Part shown: positions 44,466 to 52,043 of the stretch, piece by piece | How the letters are laid out: each line of letters opens with the position of its first letter | How positions within the stretch are numbered: the stretch's first letter is position 1 | Source: Clavibacter michiganensis | GTDB lineage: Bacteria; Actinomycetota; Actinomycetes; Actinomycetales; Microbacteriaceae | Assembly: GCA_002150995.1 (NCBI GenBank) | Contig: MDHJ01000001.1 | Span: 2,666,001 to 2,730,000, forward strand | DNA length: 64,000 nucleotides | Direction: 5' to 3' | Notes under the pieces: model-generated | What the model was told of the DNA's origin: nothing | The model's database searches: none | Seen by the model: the letters and a program-made list of their open reading frames with translations, nothing else | Position numbers and translations under genes: made by a program

Positions 44466-45632
44466 GTGGACACCGACCTCCGGGAGCAGCAGCGGCTCGA
44501 GTCGCTCGAGGCCCTGCACGTCTTCGGCACCGCTCCCGAGACGCGGTTCGACCGCATCACGGTCATGATCGCCGAGTTCTACCGCGTGCCGATGGCCGCG
44601 GTCGGCGTCATCGGCGCGCAGTCCATCTGGATGAAGTCCAGCGTCGGCCTGCCCTCCGCCCGCTGGGCGCGGCACGGCACCTTCACCGACGCGGCGCTCG
44701 CGGCCGAGGGCGGCATGCTCGTCGTCGAGGACGCCCTCCGCGATGCCCGGCTCGCCGGCTCCCCCAGCGTCACCGGCCCGCTCGGGGTCCGCTTCTACGC
44801 CGCGCAGCACCTGCGCGCGCCCGACGGCAACGTCATCGGCGTGTTCTTCATCGCCGACACCGCGCCGCGGGCCTTCAGCGCGACCGACCGCGCCCGGCTC
44901 GCCCTCATCGGCGACTTCTTCTCCGAGGAGCTCGCCCGGGAGACCGACAGCCAGCGCGCCGTCGAGGTCGCGCGCGCCCTCTCACCGGTGGCGGCGCCGC
45001 ACCTCGAGGGCTACGAGGTCGCGGGCACGAGCATCCCCGCCCAGGTCGTGGGCGGCGACGTGCACGACTGGTTCCTCGAGGGCGGCGACCTGCGCCTCAC
45101 GCTGGCCGACGTCATGGGCAAGGGCGTGGGCGCGGCGATCCTCGCGGCGGGCGTCCGCGCGACAGTCCGCCTGGCCTCCCGCACGCACGGCGTCCGCAGC
45201 ACCATGGTGCGCGCCGCCGCGGCCCTCGTGGACGACCTCTCGACGGCCGGCTCCTTCTCGACGATGTTCCACGCGCGGCTCGCGCTCGCGACCGGGGTCC
45301 TCACCTACGTCGACGCCGGGCACGGGCTCTCGCTCGTGATCCGCGCGGACGGCGGCATGCAGCGCCTCCGCGGGCGGCACCTGCCCCTCGGGCTCGAGGC
45401 GGAGGACGCCTGGCAGGAGGAGACGGTGCGCCTGGACCCGGGCGACGCGCTCGTGATCTTCAGCGACGGTCTGCTCGACTTCTTCGACGACGAGGAGTCC
45501 GCGTACACCTACCTCACGGGCCTCATGGTCCGGCACGGCGATGCCCAGCGCTTCGTGGATGCCCTCGTCAAGCTCACGCCGACGGGCCAGCCGGACGACT
45601 GCACCGTGATCGCGGTGCGGCGCTCCGCCTGA
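44466..45632 (+). CDS. GAF domain / SpoIIE-type PP2C phosphatase
   Basis: A 388-residue protein. Residues about 15-160 form a GAF domain (LESLEALHVFGTAPETRFDRITVMIAEFYRVPMAAVGVIGAQSIWMKSSVGLP...APDGNVIGVFFIADTAPRAFSATDRARLALIGDFF). Residues about 175-388 form a SpoIIE/RsbU-like PPM phosphatase (GTSIPAQVVGGDVHDWF, LTLADVMGKGVGAAILAAGVRATVR, LTYVDAGHGLSLVI, FSDGLLDFFDDE, DDCTVIAVRR; metal-binding Asp residues present). Such proteins usually control anti-sigma/anti-anti-sigma switches; no partner gene is adjacent. Start: GTG 44466 preceded by AGGGGG. TAGGAT (44375-44380) is a probable -10. Confidence 0.88.
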   Translation: MDTDLREQQRLESLEALHVFGTAPETRFDRITVMIAEFYRVPMAAVGVIGAQSIWMKSSVGLPSARWARHGTFTDAALAAEGGMLVVEDALRDARLAGSPSVTGPLGVRFYAAQHLRAPDGNVIGVFFIADTAPRAFSATDRARLALIGDFFSEELARETDSQRAVEVARALSPVAAPHLEGYEVAGTSIPAQVVGGDVHDWFLEGGDLRLTLADVMGKGVGAAILAAGVRATVRLASRTHGVRSTMVRAAAALVDDLSTAGSFSTMFHARLALATGVLTYVDAGHGLSLVIRADGGMQRLRGRHLPLGLEAEDAWQEETVRLDPGDALVIFSDGLLDFFDDEESAYTYLTGLMVRHGDAQRFVDALVKLTPTGQPDDCTVIAVRRSA

Positions 45633-46481
45633 TCAGCGGCCGCCGTCCGGCTCCGGGCCGGTCGCCGCCGGCAGCTCGGGGCGGCTCGACCAGGCCGACC
45701 AGGATCCGGGGTAGAGCGCCGCGTCGATCCCCGCGATGCGGAGCGCCGCGACCTCGAGGGCCGCGCTGACGCCGGACCCGCAGTACACCGCGACCTCCCC
45801 CGCGTCCACCGCACCGAGCCGCCCGTACCGCGCCCGCAGCTCCTCCGCCGACCGGAACGCGCCGGTCGCCGTCAGCGCGTCGGAGGACGGCGCGCTGCGG
45901 GCGCCCGGGATGTGCCCGGGACGCGGGTCCCACGGCTCGACCTCGCCCCGGTACCGCTCCCCCGCGCGGGCGTCGAGGAGGACGCCCTGCGCCGCGACGC
46001 GGGCGGCGCCGGCCTCGTCGACCACGGCGAGCAGCCCGCTCGACAGCGTCACGTCGCCGGGCGCGGGCACCACCGGCCCGGTCTCGAGCGGCAGGCCGGC
46101 AGCGGTCCAGGCGGGGAGCGCCCCGTCGAGCATCCGCACGTCCGCGACGCCCGCGTCGCGCAGCACCCACCACGCCCGCGCGGCCGCGAGGCCGCCACCG
46201 CCGTCGTACGCGACGACGACGTCCCCCGTGCGGATGCCCCAGCGCCGGGCCGCCTCCTGCAGGTCCGCGGTGTCCGGCAGCGGGTGCCGCCCCTCCTCGG
46301 GAACGCCGTGCCGGGACAGCTCGGCGTCGAGGTCGACGTAGACCGCGCCCGGGATGTGCCCCGCCTCGTGCAGCGGCGCGCCGGGAGGTCCCCCGAGCGA
46401 CCAGCGCACGTCGAGCACGCGGATGTCGTCACGGGTGCGGACGGCGTGGTCCAGCTCGGCGGGCGTGATGAGGATGTCCAT
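45633..46481 (-). CDS. Thiosulfate/3-mercaptopyruvate sulfurtransferase (two rhodanese domains)
   Basis: A 282-residue tandem rhodanese protein. Inactive N-terminal domain: ELDHAVRTRDDIRVLDVRWSLG...HEAGHIPGAVYVDLDAELS...WGIRTGDVVVAYDGGGGLAAARAWWVLRDAGVADVRMLDGALPAW. Catalytic C-terminal domain: VLLDARAGERYRGEVEPWDPRPGHIPGARSAP, AVYCGSGVSAALEVAALRIAGIDAALYPGSWSAWSS. The active-site loop is CGSGVSA, as in SseA/thiosulfate sulfurtransferases. The stop codon abuts that of the phosphatase gene (convergent). Donor preference not predictable. Confidence 0.92.
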   Translation of the reverse strand: MDILITPAELDHAVRTRDDIRVLDVRWSLGGPPGAPLHEAGHIPGAVYVDLDAELSRHGVPEEGRHPLPDTADLQEAARRWGIRTGDVVVAYDGGGGLAAARAWWVLRDAGVADVRMLDGALPAWTAAGLPLETGPVVPAPGDVTLSSGLLAVVDEAGAARVAAQGVLLDARAGERYRGEVEPWDPRPGHIPGARSAPSSDALTATGAFRSAEELRARYGRLGAVDAGEVAVYCGSGVSAALEVAALRIAGIDAALYPGSWSAWSSRPELPAATGPEPDGGR

Positions 46482-46566
46482 CCGCCCATGCTCGCAGGCC
46501 GCGCTCCCCGTGCCACGGCCGAACCGCCGCTCGCCGCCCGCAGCCCGCGCCCGCGGCCCGCGGCAG

Positions 46567-47146
46567 TCAGCGGAGGCGAGGCCGGTAGACGAGGTCGAGC
46601 GTGCCGCCGTCCAGCACGCGGCTCTCCATGAGCTCGAGCTGGAGGTCCTCGACGCCGCGGAGGATCGGGCTGGTGCCCGTGCGCCCCGAGACCACGGGGA
46701 ATACCGTGAGGTGCAGACGGTCGACGAGGCCGGCCGCCAGGAGCGAGTGGTTGAGCGAGAGGCTGCCCGGCGAACGGAGGGGCAGCTCGGACTCCTCCTT
46801 GAGGCGCCGGACGATCCCGACCCCGTCGCCCGCGACGATGGTGGCGTCGGCCCACTCGAGCGTGTCGCGGAGGGTGGAGGAGATGACCGTCGCGGGCATG
46901 CGCATCGACAGGACGTTCCACTCGTCGAGCTCGCCGGCGTCCCGCGCGGCAGCGAGGAGCCGCGCGTTCTCGCGGAAGGTGGTGGCCCCGAACACGAGGC
47001 GCTGCGCGCCAGCGTGGACGTCGATCCGTCGGGCCAGCAGCTCGGGACCCTGCCTCCCCCCAGTACGCGCCCCAGTCCGCGCCGGCGGCGTAGGACCCGT
47101 AGCCGTCCACGGTGGAGAAGACGTCCCAGGTGTACTCGGCGGTCAT
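46567..47146 (-). pseudogene. Dihydrofolate reductase family protein (RibD C-terminal type), frameshifted
   Basis: From ATG 47146 the protein reads MTAEYTWDVFSTVDGYGSYAAGADWGAYWG. At the six-C run 47056-47061 (six G in the gene) it must lose one base to continue RQGPELLARRIDVHAGAQRLVFGATTFRENARLLAAARDAGELDEWNVLSMRMPATVISSTL and on to LLAAGLVDRLHLTVFPVVSGRTGTSPILRGVEDLQLELMESRVLDGGTLDLVYRPR. This is the YyaP/RibD-reductase fold, not a true FolA. Removing one G gives 192 codons. It is the only +1 lesion among the eight broken genes here. Confidence 0.82.
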
Positions 47147-47265
47147 GCGGCCCTCCCGGCCGGGCTGTCCGGGAGCCCTGCCCCAGCATGCGCGCGCCGC
47201 CGTCCCGGCGCCAGCCCCGCACGCCGGCCCACGTCGTCGGGGCGGATCCCAGCGGCGCGACCGCG

Positions 47266-47802
47266 CTAGGCCAGCGGCTTCTCGAAGCAGATCGAGTTCG
47301 TGACCGGCAGGTACGGCGGGTACACGTCGATGGGCAGCCAGCCCGCCGTCTCGTAGAGCCGCACGGCGTCGGGCTGCCGGTCGCCCGTCTGCAGGATCAG
47401 CCGCCGCGCGCCGCGCTCGCGGGCGACCCGCTCGAGCTCCGCCATGAGCACACGCGCGAGGCCCGTGCCGCGGTGCGCCGGATCCACGACGACCTTCTTC
47501 AGCTCCAGCTCGCCGCCGAGCCGCCGGATGGCGCCGTGGGCCGCCGCCTCCCGGTCGTCGCCCTCGGGCACGAGCAGCACGACGGCCTCCACGTCCGCGG
47601 GATCGAGCGCGAACGCCACCGCGGCCTTCGCGGGCCAGTCCGGGTCGTCCGCGTGCCGGCCCTCGTAGCGGACGTCCATCTCGTCCTCCATGGCGCGCCG
47701 GATGCGGGCGCCGCGCGCGTCGTCCCACCCCACGACCCGGGTGACGTAGGCGCGTCCGTCACGGGCGACGTGTCGGCTGGCGGTGTCGTGCGGCTGGTCC
47801 AT
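47266..47802 (-). CDS. GNAT family N-acetyltransferase
   Basis: A 178-residue acetyltransferase from ATG 47802 (GAGAGGG 5-6 nt upstream). The fold is visible in YVTRVVGWDDARGARIRRAMEDEMDVRYEGR, AAVAFALDPADVEAVVLLVPEGD, LELKKVVVDPAHRGTGLARVLMAELERVARERGARRLILQTGDRQPDAVRLYETAGW (acetyl-CoA loop RGTGLA). A tandem-repeat array lies directly upstream in its leader/promoter region. Substrate unknown. Confidence 0.88.
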   Translation of the reverse strand: MDQPHDTASRHVARDGRAYVTRVVGWDDARGARIRRAMEDEMDVRYEGRHADDPDWPAKAAVAFALDPADVEAVVLLVPEGDDREAAAHGAIRRLGGELELKKVVVDPAHRGTGLARVLMAELERVARERGARRLILQTGDRQPDAVRLYETAGWLPIDVYPPYLPVTNSICFEKPLA

Positions 47803-47814
47803 GGGCCCTCTCGA

Positions 47815-47868
47815 TGGTGCGGTGGTGCGGTGGTGCGTCGTGCGGTGGTGCGGTGATGCGTGATGCGG
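47815..47868. repeat. 8-bp tandem repeat array, about seven units
   Basis: Units of TGGTGCGG or close variants run from 47815 to 47868 (perfect at 47815-47822, 47823-47830 and 47846-47853; others have one change or are 7 bp). The array begins 12 bp upstream of the GNAT start codon, so changes in copy number could alter its promoter spacing. Confidence 0.8.
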
Positions 47869-47902
47869 TCGCGCGGGGTGCGCTCCGGTCCGGCGCGTTC
47901 CG

Positions 47903-47937
47903 GCCGGCGCGGGCGGCACGACGCCGCCCGCGCCGGC
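47903..47937. terminator. Strong hairpin after nrdB
   Basis: GCCGGCGCGGGCGGC (47903-47917) pairs perfectly with GCCGCCCGCGCCGGC (47923-47937), a 15-bp stem with a 5-nt loop, about 70 bp after the nrdB stop codon on the minus strand. It separates the ribonucleotide reductase genes from the GNAT gene. Confidence 0.8.
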
Positions 47938-48007
47938 ATCCGGGTGGATGCGCGGCGCGGGCGGCGGCAGGTCGTGCGGTGCTGCGGCGACGCAGCGGCG
48001 GTCGGTC

Positions 48008-49003
48008 CTACTTGGCGCCGACGGTGGCCGACGCGTTGGACTCGTACGACGTGTTGGTCGACTCGAAGAAGTTGACGAGCTGCAGCGTGTCGTTCGCCGT
48101 CGCCATCCACTTCGCCGGGTTGGAGACCTTGTACTCGGCCTCGAAGCCGAGCTCCTCGAGGCGGCGGTCGGCCAGGTACTTGACGTACTGGTTGATGTAG
48201 TTCGCGTTGAGGCCGAGGATGCCGTTGGGCAGGAGGTCGCGGTTGTACTGCTCCTCCATCTCGACGGCGTCGAGGATCATCTGCTTGATCTCGGCGGCGA
48301 ACTCCTCCGTCTGCAGGTCGGGGTTCTCCTCCAGCACCGTGAGGATGAGGTTGATCCCGAACTTGAGGTGCAGCGACTCGTCGCGGACGATCCAGTCCAT
48401 GAGCGAGCCGAAGTTGCGCAGCAGGTTCCGCTGGCGGAACGACAGCGACACCATGAAGCCCGAGTAGAACCAGATGCCCTCGAGGATGACGTTGTACGCG
48501 ACGAGGTTCCGGACGAAGTCCTTCTTGCCCTCGGTGGTGGTGATGTCGAGGGTCTGCTCGGTCATGCGCTTGATGAACTTGACCTCGAACTCCTCCTTGC
48601 GCGCCATCGACGGGATGTCGACGTGGGAGTTGTAGGCGGCCTCGCGGTCGATCGGGAACGTCTCGAGGACGTACTCGAACGACATGCAGTGGTTCGCCTC
48701 CTCCCACATCTGCTTCGCCAGGTAGAGGTGGCACTCCGGCGCGTTGATGTACGGGTACACGCCGAACGCGAGCGCCTTGTTCACGAGGAGCTCGTTCGGG
48801 TTGAAGTAGCTCATGAGGAACGTGATCGCGTGGCGCTCCTCGTCCGTCATCTTCTTGAAGTCCGCGATGTCCTCACCGAGCTGGATCTCGTTGGGGAACC
48901 ACGTGTTCGCGACGGCCTGGTCGTACAGGTCCATGGCCCACTGGTAGTTGACGGGCTTGAGGAGGAGGCCCTCCTGGATTCCCGTGCCGAGGATCTTCGA
49001 CAT
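48008..49003 (-). CDS. nrdB: Ribonucleotide reductase beta subunit, class Ic-like
   Basis: Holds the metal cofactor that starts ribonucleotide reduction with NrdA. In this 331-residue protein the six metal ligands align as Glu71, Glu102, His105, Glu175, Glu209, His212 (MWEEANH, ILEGIW, RDESLH). The residue four after His105, where class Ia/Ib enzymes have the radical Tyr, is Phe109 (EANHCMSF), and the first ligand is Glu rather than Asp. Both features, and the ligand spacing (31, 3, 70, 34, 3), match the Chlamydia class Ic Mn/Fe enzyme. It follows nrdA and a small peptide ORF, 85 bp downstream of the latter. GAGAAGAAG precedes the ATG. Confidence 0.93.
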   Translation of the reverse strand: MSKILGTGIQEGLLLKPVNYQWAMDLYDQAVANTWFPNEIQLGEDIADFKKMTDEERHAITFLMSYFNPNELLVNKALAFGVYPYINAPECHLYLAKQMWEEANHCMSFEYVLETFPIDREAAYNSHVDIPSMARKEEFEVKFIKRMTEQTLDITTTEGKKDFVRNLVAYNVILEGIWFYSGFMVSLSFRQRNLLRNFGSLMDWIVRDESLHLKFGINLILTVLEENPDLQTEEFAAEIKQMILDAVEMEEQYNRDLLPNGILGLNANYINQYVKYLADRRLEELGFEAEYKVSNPAKWMATANDTLQLVNFFESTNTSYESNASATVGAK

Positions 49004-49081
49004 GTGCTTCTTCTCTCCGGGTGACGTGCGTGGTGATGCGGGTGGGAGCGGCCGAGTGCGCCGCGACGATGCTGCTAGGTG

Positions 49082-49101
49082 CTCCTGCCTACTGGCAGGA
49101 G
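49082..49101 (-). terminator. Hairpin spanning the stop codon of the small nrd peptide
   Basis: CTCCTGCC-TACT-GGCAGGAG (49082-49101) is a perfect 8-bp stem with a 4-nt loop, covering the last codons and stop of the 25-codon ORF. It lies between nrdA and nrdB on their strand. It may attenuate, process or stabilise the message rather than end it, since nrdB has no evident promoter of its own. Confidence 0.5.
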
Positions 49102-49166
49102 TCGCACTGGAGCTCGTCCATGGGGTCCATGGGGACGACGTAGTCGCCGAACGTGTCGTCGTTCAT
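49089..49166 (-). CDS. 25-residue peptide with C-terminal CDSCQ, detached NrdA redox tail candidate
   Basis: The ORF encodes MNDDTFGDYVVPMDPMDELQCDSCQ. Its ATG shares one base with the nrdA stop (TGATG), and GGGAGG in the last nrdA codons lies 9 nt upstream as a Shine-Dalgarno. Class I NrdA proteins normally end in a flexible tail with a Cys pair that re-reduces the active site; this NrdA has no Cys in its C-terminal tail, whereas the peptide ends Cys-x2-Cys-Gln. Either the tail is a separate, coupled peptide, or a one-base deletion near the end of nrdA has detached it (the frame offset would fit a -1, the same direction as seven other indels here). Confidence 0.6.
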   Translation of the reverse strand: MNDDTFGDYVVPMDPMDELQCDSCQ

Positions 49167-51667
49167 CAGCGTGCACCTCCCACTCCGCCGAAGCCGAAGC
49201 CCTTGCGGGGCGCGGGAGCGGCCTGCGGGGCCGGAGCCTCCGCGGTCGCGGTGGATGCGGGAGACGACGCGGGCGCGGTCGCGGGGGCGCCGCCGCCGAA
49301 GCCGCCGAAGCCCTTGCGCTTGGTGCCGTCGGCGTCCTGAGACTTGTCGACCTTCACGGTGGACTGCTCGGCCGTGTGGCGCGGCTTCATGTGCAGGTAG
49401 TACGTGGTCTTGACCCCGCGCTCCCAGCCGGCGAAGTAGATGTCCATCATGTCACCGAGGTCGCGCGTCTCGAGGTACATGTTGCGGCTGATGGCCTGGT
49501 CGATCCACTTCTGCGCGCGGGCCGCGACCTCGAGGAACGCGTACGGCGAGAGCTGGAAGCTCGTGCGGTACGTGGCCTTGACCGAGTCCGGGATGGCCGC
49601 GATGCCCTGGATGTCGCCCTGGCTGCGGAGGATGCTCTCGCGCACCGTCTCCCAGAGGCCGAGCTCCTGCAGGTCCTTCACCAGGTTCCGGTTGACCTCG
49701 AGGAACTTGCCCGAGGAGGTGGAGCGGCTGAAGATCTGCGAGAACTGCGGGTCGAGGCCGGGCGTGGTGCCGGCGACGAGGCCGATGGACGCGGTGGGCG
49801 CGATCGCCATGAGCGTCGCGTTGCGCATGCCGCCCTTGACCTTGGCGCGCAGCGCGTCCCAGTCGAGGCGCGTGGTGCGGTTGACCTTCACGGGGACGCC
49901 GCGGTCGGCCTCCATGAGCGCGATGGAGTCGAGCGGCACGAGGCCCTCCGACCAGCGCGAGCCCGCGAAGTTCGGGTACGCGCCGCGGACCTGCGCGAGG
50001 TCGGCCGACTCGTCGATGGCCGCATAGGAGACGTGCTCCATGATCTCGTCGATGAGGTCGTACGACTCCTCCGACTCGTACGAGAAGCCGAGCTTCTCGA
50101 CGATGTCGGTGAAGCCCATGACGCCGAGGCCCACCGCGCGGTTCTGCTGGTTGGAGAAGTCCGCCTCCTTCACGCTGGAGCGCGTGATGTCGATGAGGTT
50201 GTCGAGCTGGCGGACCGCGAGGCGCGCGCTCTGCTCGATCTTGGCGAAGTCGACCTTGCCGTCCTTCAGGTGCTGCGACAGGTTGATCGACGCCAGGTTG
50301 CAGACGGAGACGTTGTCCTCGTCCTGCGGCAGCGTGATCTCGGTGCAGAGGTTCGAGAGGTGGATGGTGCCCGTGTTGTTGTTCAGGGCGCGGTTGTTGA
50401 TCGTGTCCTTCCAGGTCAGCCACGGGTGGCTGGTGGTCTGGAGCGAGATGAGGATCGACTTGAACTGCTCGCGCGCCTTGATCCGCTTGAACATGCGGAT
50501 GCGCCCGGCCTCGGCCTCGCCGACGTAGAACGCGTAGCGCTCCGAGAAGGCCTTGCCGTAGAGCTCGTTGAGGTCGGAGACCTCCAGCGGGTCGAAGAGG
50601 AACCAGTCCTCGTCGTTCTGCACGCGCTTCATGAACTCGTCGCTGATCCACACGGCCGTGTTGGCGGTGCGGGTGCGGCGGTACGGGTCGCCCGAGTTCT
50701 GGCGGAGGTCGAGGAACTCGGGGAAGTCGAGGTGCCAGTTCTCCATGTAGAAGCACAGGGCGCCGAACTTCTTGCCGCCGCGGCTGACGGCGCGGAGCAC
50801 CGAGTCGATGGTGTGCATGAACGGGATCGGGCCCGTGGAGGTGGTGTTGTTCGAGCGGATGGGCGAGCCCTGCGCGCGCAGCTTGGAGACGGAGAGGCCG
50901 ATGCCGCCCGTGCCCTTGGTGAGCCACATGACGTCGCGCGTGGTCTTCGCGATGTGCTCGATGTCGTCCTGCATCTCCATGACGAAGCAGTTCGCGAGCT
51001 GCGGGTAGATGGTGCCCGCGTTGACGAGGGTGGAGCCGGCCGCGAGGTACTCGAGCTTCGACATCTTCTCGTAGAAGGCGATGGCGGTGGAGGTCGGGTC
51101 CTGCTCGTTGAGCGTGAGGCCCATCGCGATGCGCATCCAGAAGTACTGTGGCACCTCGAGGGCGTCGCCGTTGCGGCCCTTGATGCCGTAGCGGTTGTTC
51201 AGCGTCACGACGCCGATGTACTTCAGGAGCTCGTCGTGCGCGGGCTCGAGGGCCTGGGCGAGGCGCTCCAGGTCGAACAGCTGCACGAGGCGCGAGTCGA
51301 GGAGCATCTCGTCGACGCCGCGCTGGATGTTGCGGGCGAAGTGCTCCGCGTGGAGGCGCTTGAGCTCCTCGGGCGAGGAGTAGTCGCCGAGGACGCGCTT
51401 GTAGATGGTCTTGAGGAGCAGGCGGGCGGCGACGGTGTCGAACGCCGGGTCGTCCTTCACGTTCTGGAGCGCGACCTGGATGACGGCCTCATCCAGCTGC
51501 TGCGTGGTGATCCCGTCGAAGAGGGTGATCTCCAGCTCCGACGCGATCTGCGTGACCCAGCCGATGTTCTCGTCGAGGCCCTGCGTGGCGTCCTCGATGG
51601 CCAGGTTGATGCGGTTCGCGTCGTACGGCTCCCGCGTGCCGTCGCGCTTCACTACGGTGATGGACAC
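49166..51667 (-). CDS. nrdA: Ribonucleotide reductase alpha subunit (class I, ATP-cone)
   Basis: Catalytic subunit reducing ribonucleoside diphosphates. The 833-residue protein has an N-terminal ATP-cone (ITVVKRDGTREPYDANRINLAIEDA), the ten-stranded barrel with SNLCTEITLPQ and SVCNLASINL (active-site Cys), FCFYME-like NALCFYMENWHLDFPEFLDL, and the C-terminal TAHRV-type PTASIGLVAGTTPGLDPQFSQIFSRSTSSGKF. The tail after about residue 780 is a Gly/Phe/Ala/Pro linker with two KGFGxGG repeats and contains no cysteine. Start: GTG 51667 with AAGGAG upstream. First gene of an nrdA-peptide-nrdB operon with NrdR and DnaA sites in front. Confidence 0.93.
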   Translation of the reverse strand: MSITVVKRDGTREPYDANRINLAIEDATQGLDENIGWVTQIASELEITLFDGITTQQLDEAVIQVALQNVKDDPAFDTVAARLLLKTIYKRVLGDYSSPEELKRLHAEHFARNIQRGVDEMLLDSRLVQLFDLERLAQALEPAHDELLKYIGVVTLNNRYGIKGRNGDALEVPQYFWMRIAMGLTLNEQDPTSTAIAFYEKMSKLEYLAAGSTLVNAGTIYPQLANCFVMEMQDDIEHIAKTTRDVMWLTKGTGGIGLSVSKLRAQGSPIRSNNTTSTGPIPFMHTIDSVLRAVSRGGKKFGALCFYMENWHLDFPEFLDLRQNSGDPYRRTRTANTAVWISDEFMKRVQNDEDWFLFDPLEVSDLNELYGKAFSERYAFYVGEAEAGRIRMFKRIKAREQFKSILISLQTTSHPWLTWKDTINNRALNNNTGTIHLSNLCTEITLPQDEDNVSVCNLASINLSQHLKDGKVDFAKIEQSARLAVRQLDNLIDITRSSVKEADFSNQQNRAVGLGVMGFTDIVEKLGFSYESEESYDLIDEIMEHVSYAAIDESADLAQVRGAYPNFAGSRWSEGLVPLDSIALMEADRGVPVKVNRTTRLDWDALRAKVKGGMRNATLMAIAPTASIGLVAGTTPGLDPQFSQIFSRSTSSGKFLEVNRNLVKDLQELGLWETVRESILRSQGDIQGIAAIPDSVKATYRTSFQLSPYAFLEVAARAQKWIDQAISRNMYLETRDLGDMMDIYFAGWERGVKTTYYLHMKPRHTAEQSTVKVDKSQDADGTKRKGFGGFGGGAPATAPASSPASTATAEAPAPQAAPAPRKGFGFGGVGGAR

Positions 51668-51859
51668 TTCGCTCCTTGTCGTCTTCGTCGTCCGCCCGGA
51701 TGGGCGCGGACGGTCCTCCGGTCGATGGGGACGCGATGCAGGTGGCACCCGCCGCGCCCCGTGCTGCAGCAGCACTGGTCCTCACCAGGGGAAATGCTCG
51801 GCCGGCCCGCGTCCCCCGCTCCGTGGAGTGGGGATCATCTGGGGCCGTCACCGTCCCCA

Positions 51860-51875
51860 TCACTATATATGCGGG
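51860..51875 (-). promoter_or_regulatory. NrdR box 1
   Basis: TCACTATATATGCGGG matches the NrdR consensus acaCwAtATaTwgwgt in its core. A second box begins exactly 16 bp after its end, the usual NrdR arrangement. Located 193 bp upstream of nrdA. Confidence 0.8.
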
Positions 51876-51891
51876 CGCCCGGCCATGCCCA

Positions 51892-51907
51892 ACCCCATAT
51901 GTAGTGG
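51892..51907 (-). promoter_or_regulatory. NrdR box 2
   Basis: ACCCCATATGTAGTGG matches the NrdR consensus in the reverse orientation. Centre-to-centre distance to box 1 is 32 bp (about three helical turns), as in characterised nrd promoters. Confidence 0.8.
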
Positions 51908-51912
51908 GCGTG

Positions 51913-51951
51913 TCGTCCACAGGTGTGGACAACTCCGCGGACTTATGCACA
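51913..51951. promoter_or_regulatory. Cluster of DnaA boxes upstream of nrdA
   Basis: TTATGCACA (51943-51951) is a perfect DnaA box. TGTGGACAA (51924-51932) is the reverse complement of TTGTCCACA, the form used in high-GC actinobacteria. TCGTCCACA (51913-51921) differs by one base, and the last two form a head-to-head palindrome GTCCACA-GG-TGTGGAC (51915-51930). A weaker TGTTCCACA follows at 51952-51960. The cluster is in the nrdA/MFS spacer, not near dnaA or dnaN, so a regulatory role on nrdA is more likely than an origin. The remaining spacer (51668-52043, 376 bp) shows no other gene. Confidence 0.7.
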
Positions 51952-52043
51952 TGTTCCACAGGCTACGGAGACCTCCTGACATCGCCGCTCACCGGCTCCC
52001 GGACTACGGGCGGACCCCGCACGGCCGGTAGGATCTGACCCTC

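Noticed and set aside
44466-45632. Partner-switching sigma-factor module around the SpoIIE-type phosphatase
   Set aside because: No anti-sigma, anti-anti-sigma or sigma-factor gene lies on either side; neighbours are hrpA and a rhodanese.
49079-51904. A 941-codon open frame opposite nrdA
   Set aside because: Pure mirror of nrdA codon usage (Val/Leu/Arg/Asp-rich) with no domain; nrdA is certain.
51913-51960. Replication origin
   Set aside because: DnaA boxes are few and clustered at a promoter. No dnaA, dnaN, gyrase genes or AT-rich unwinding region are present.
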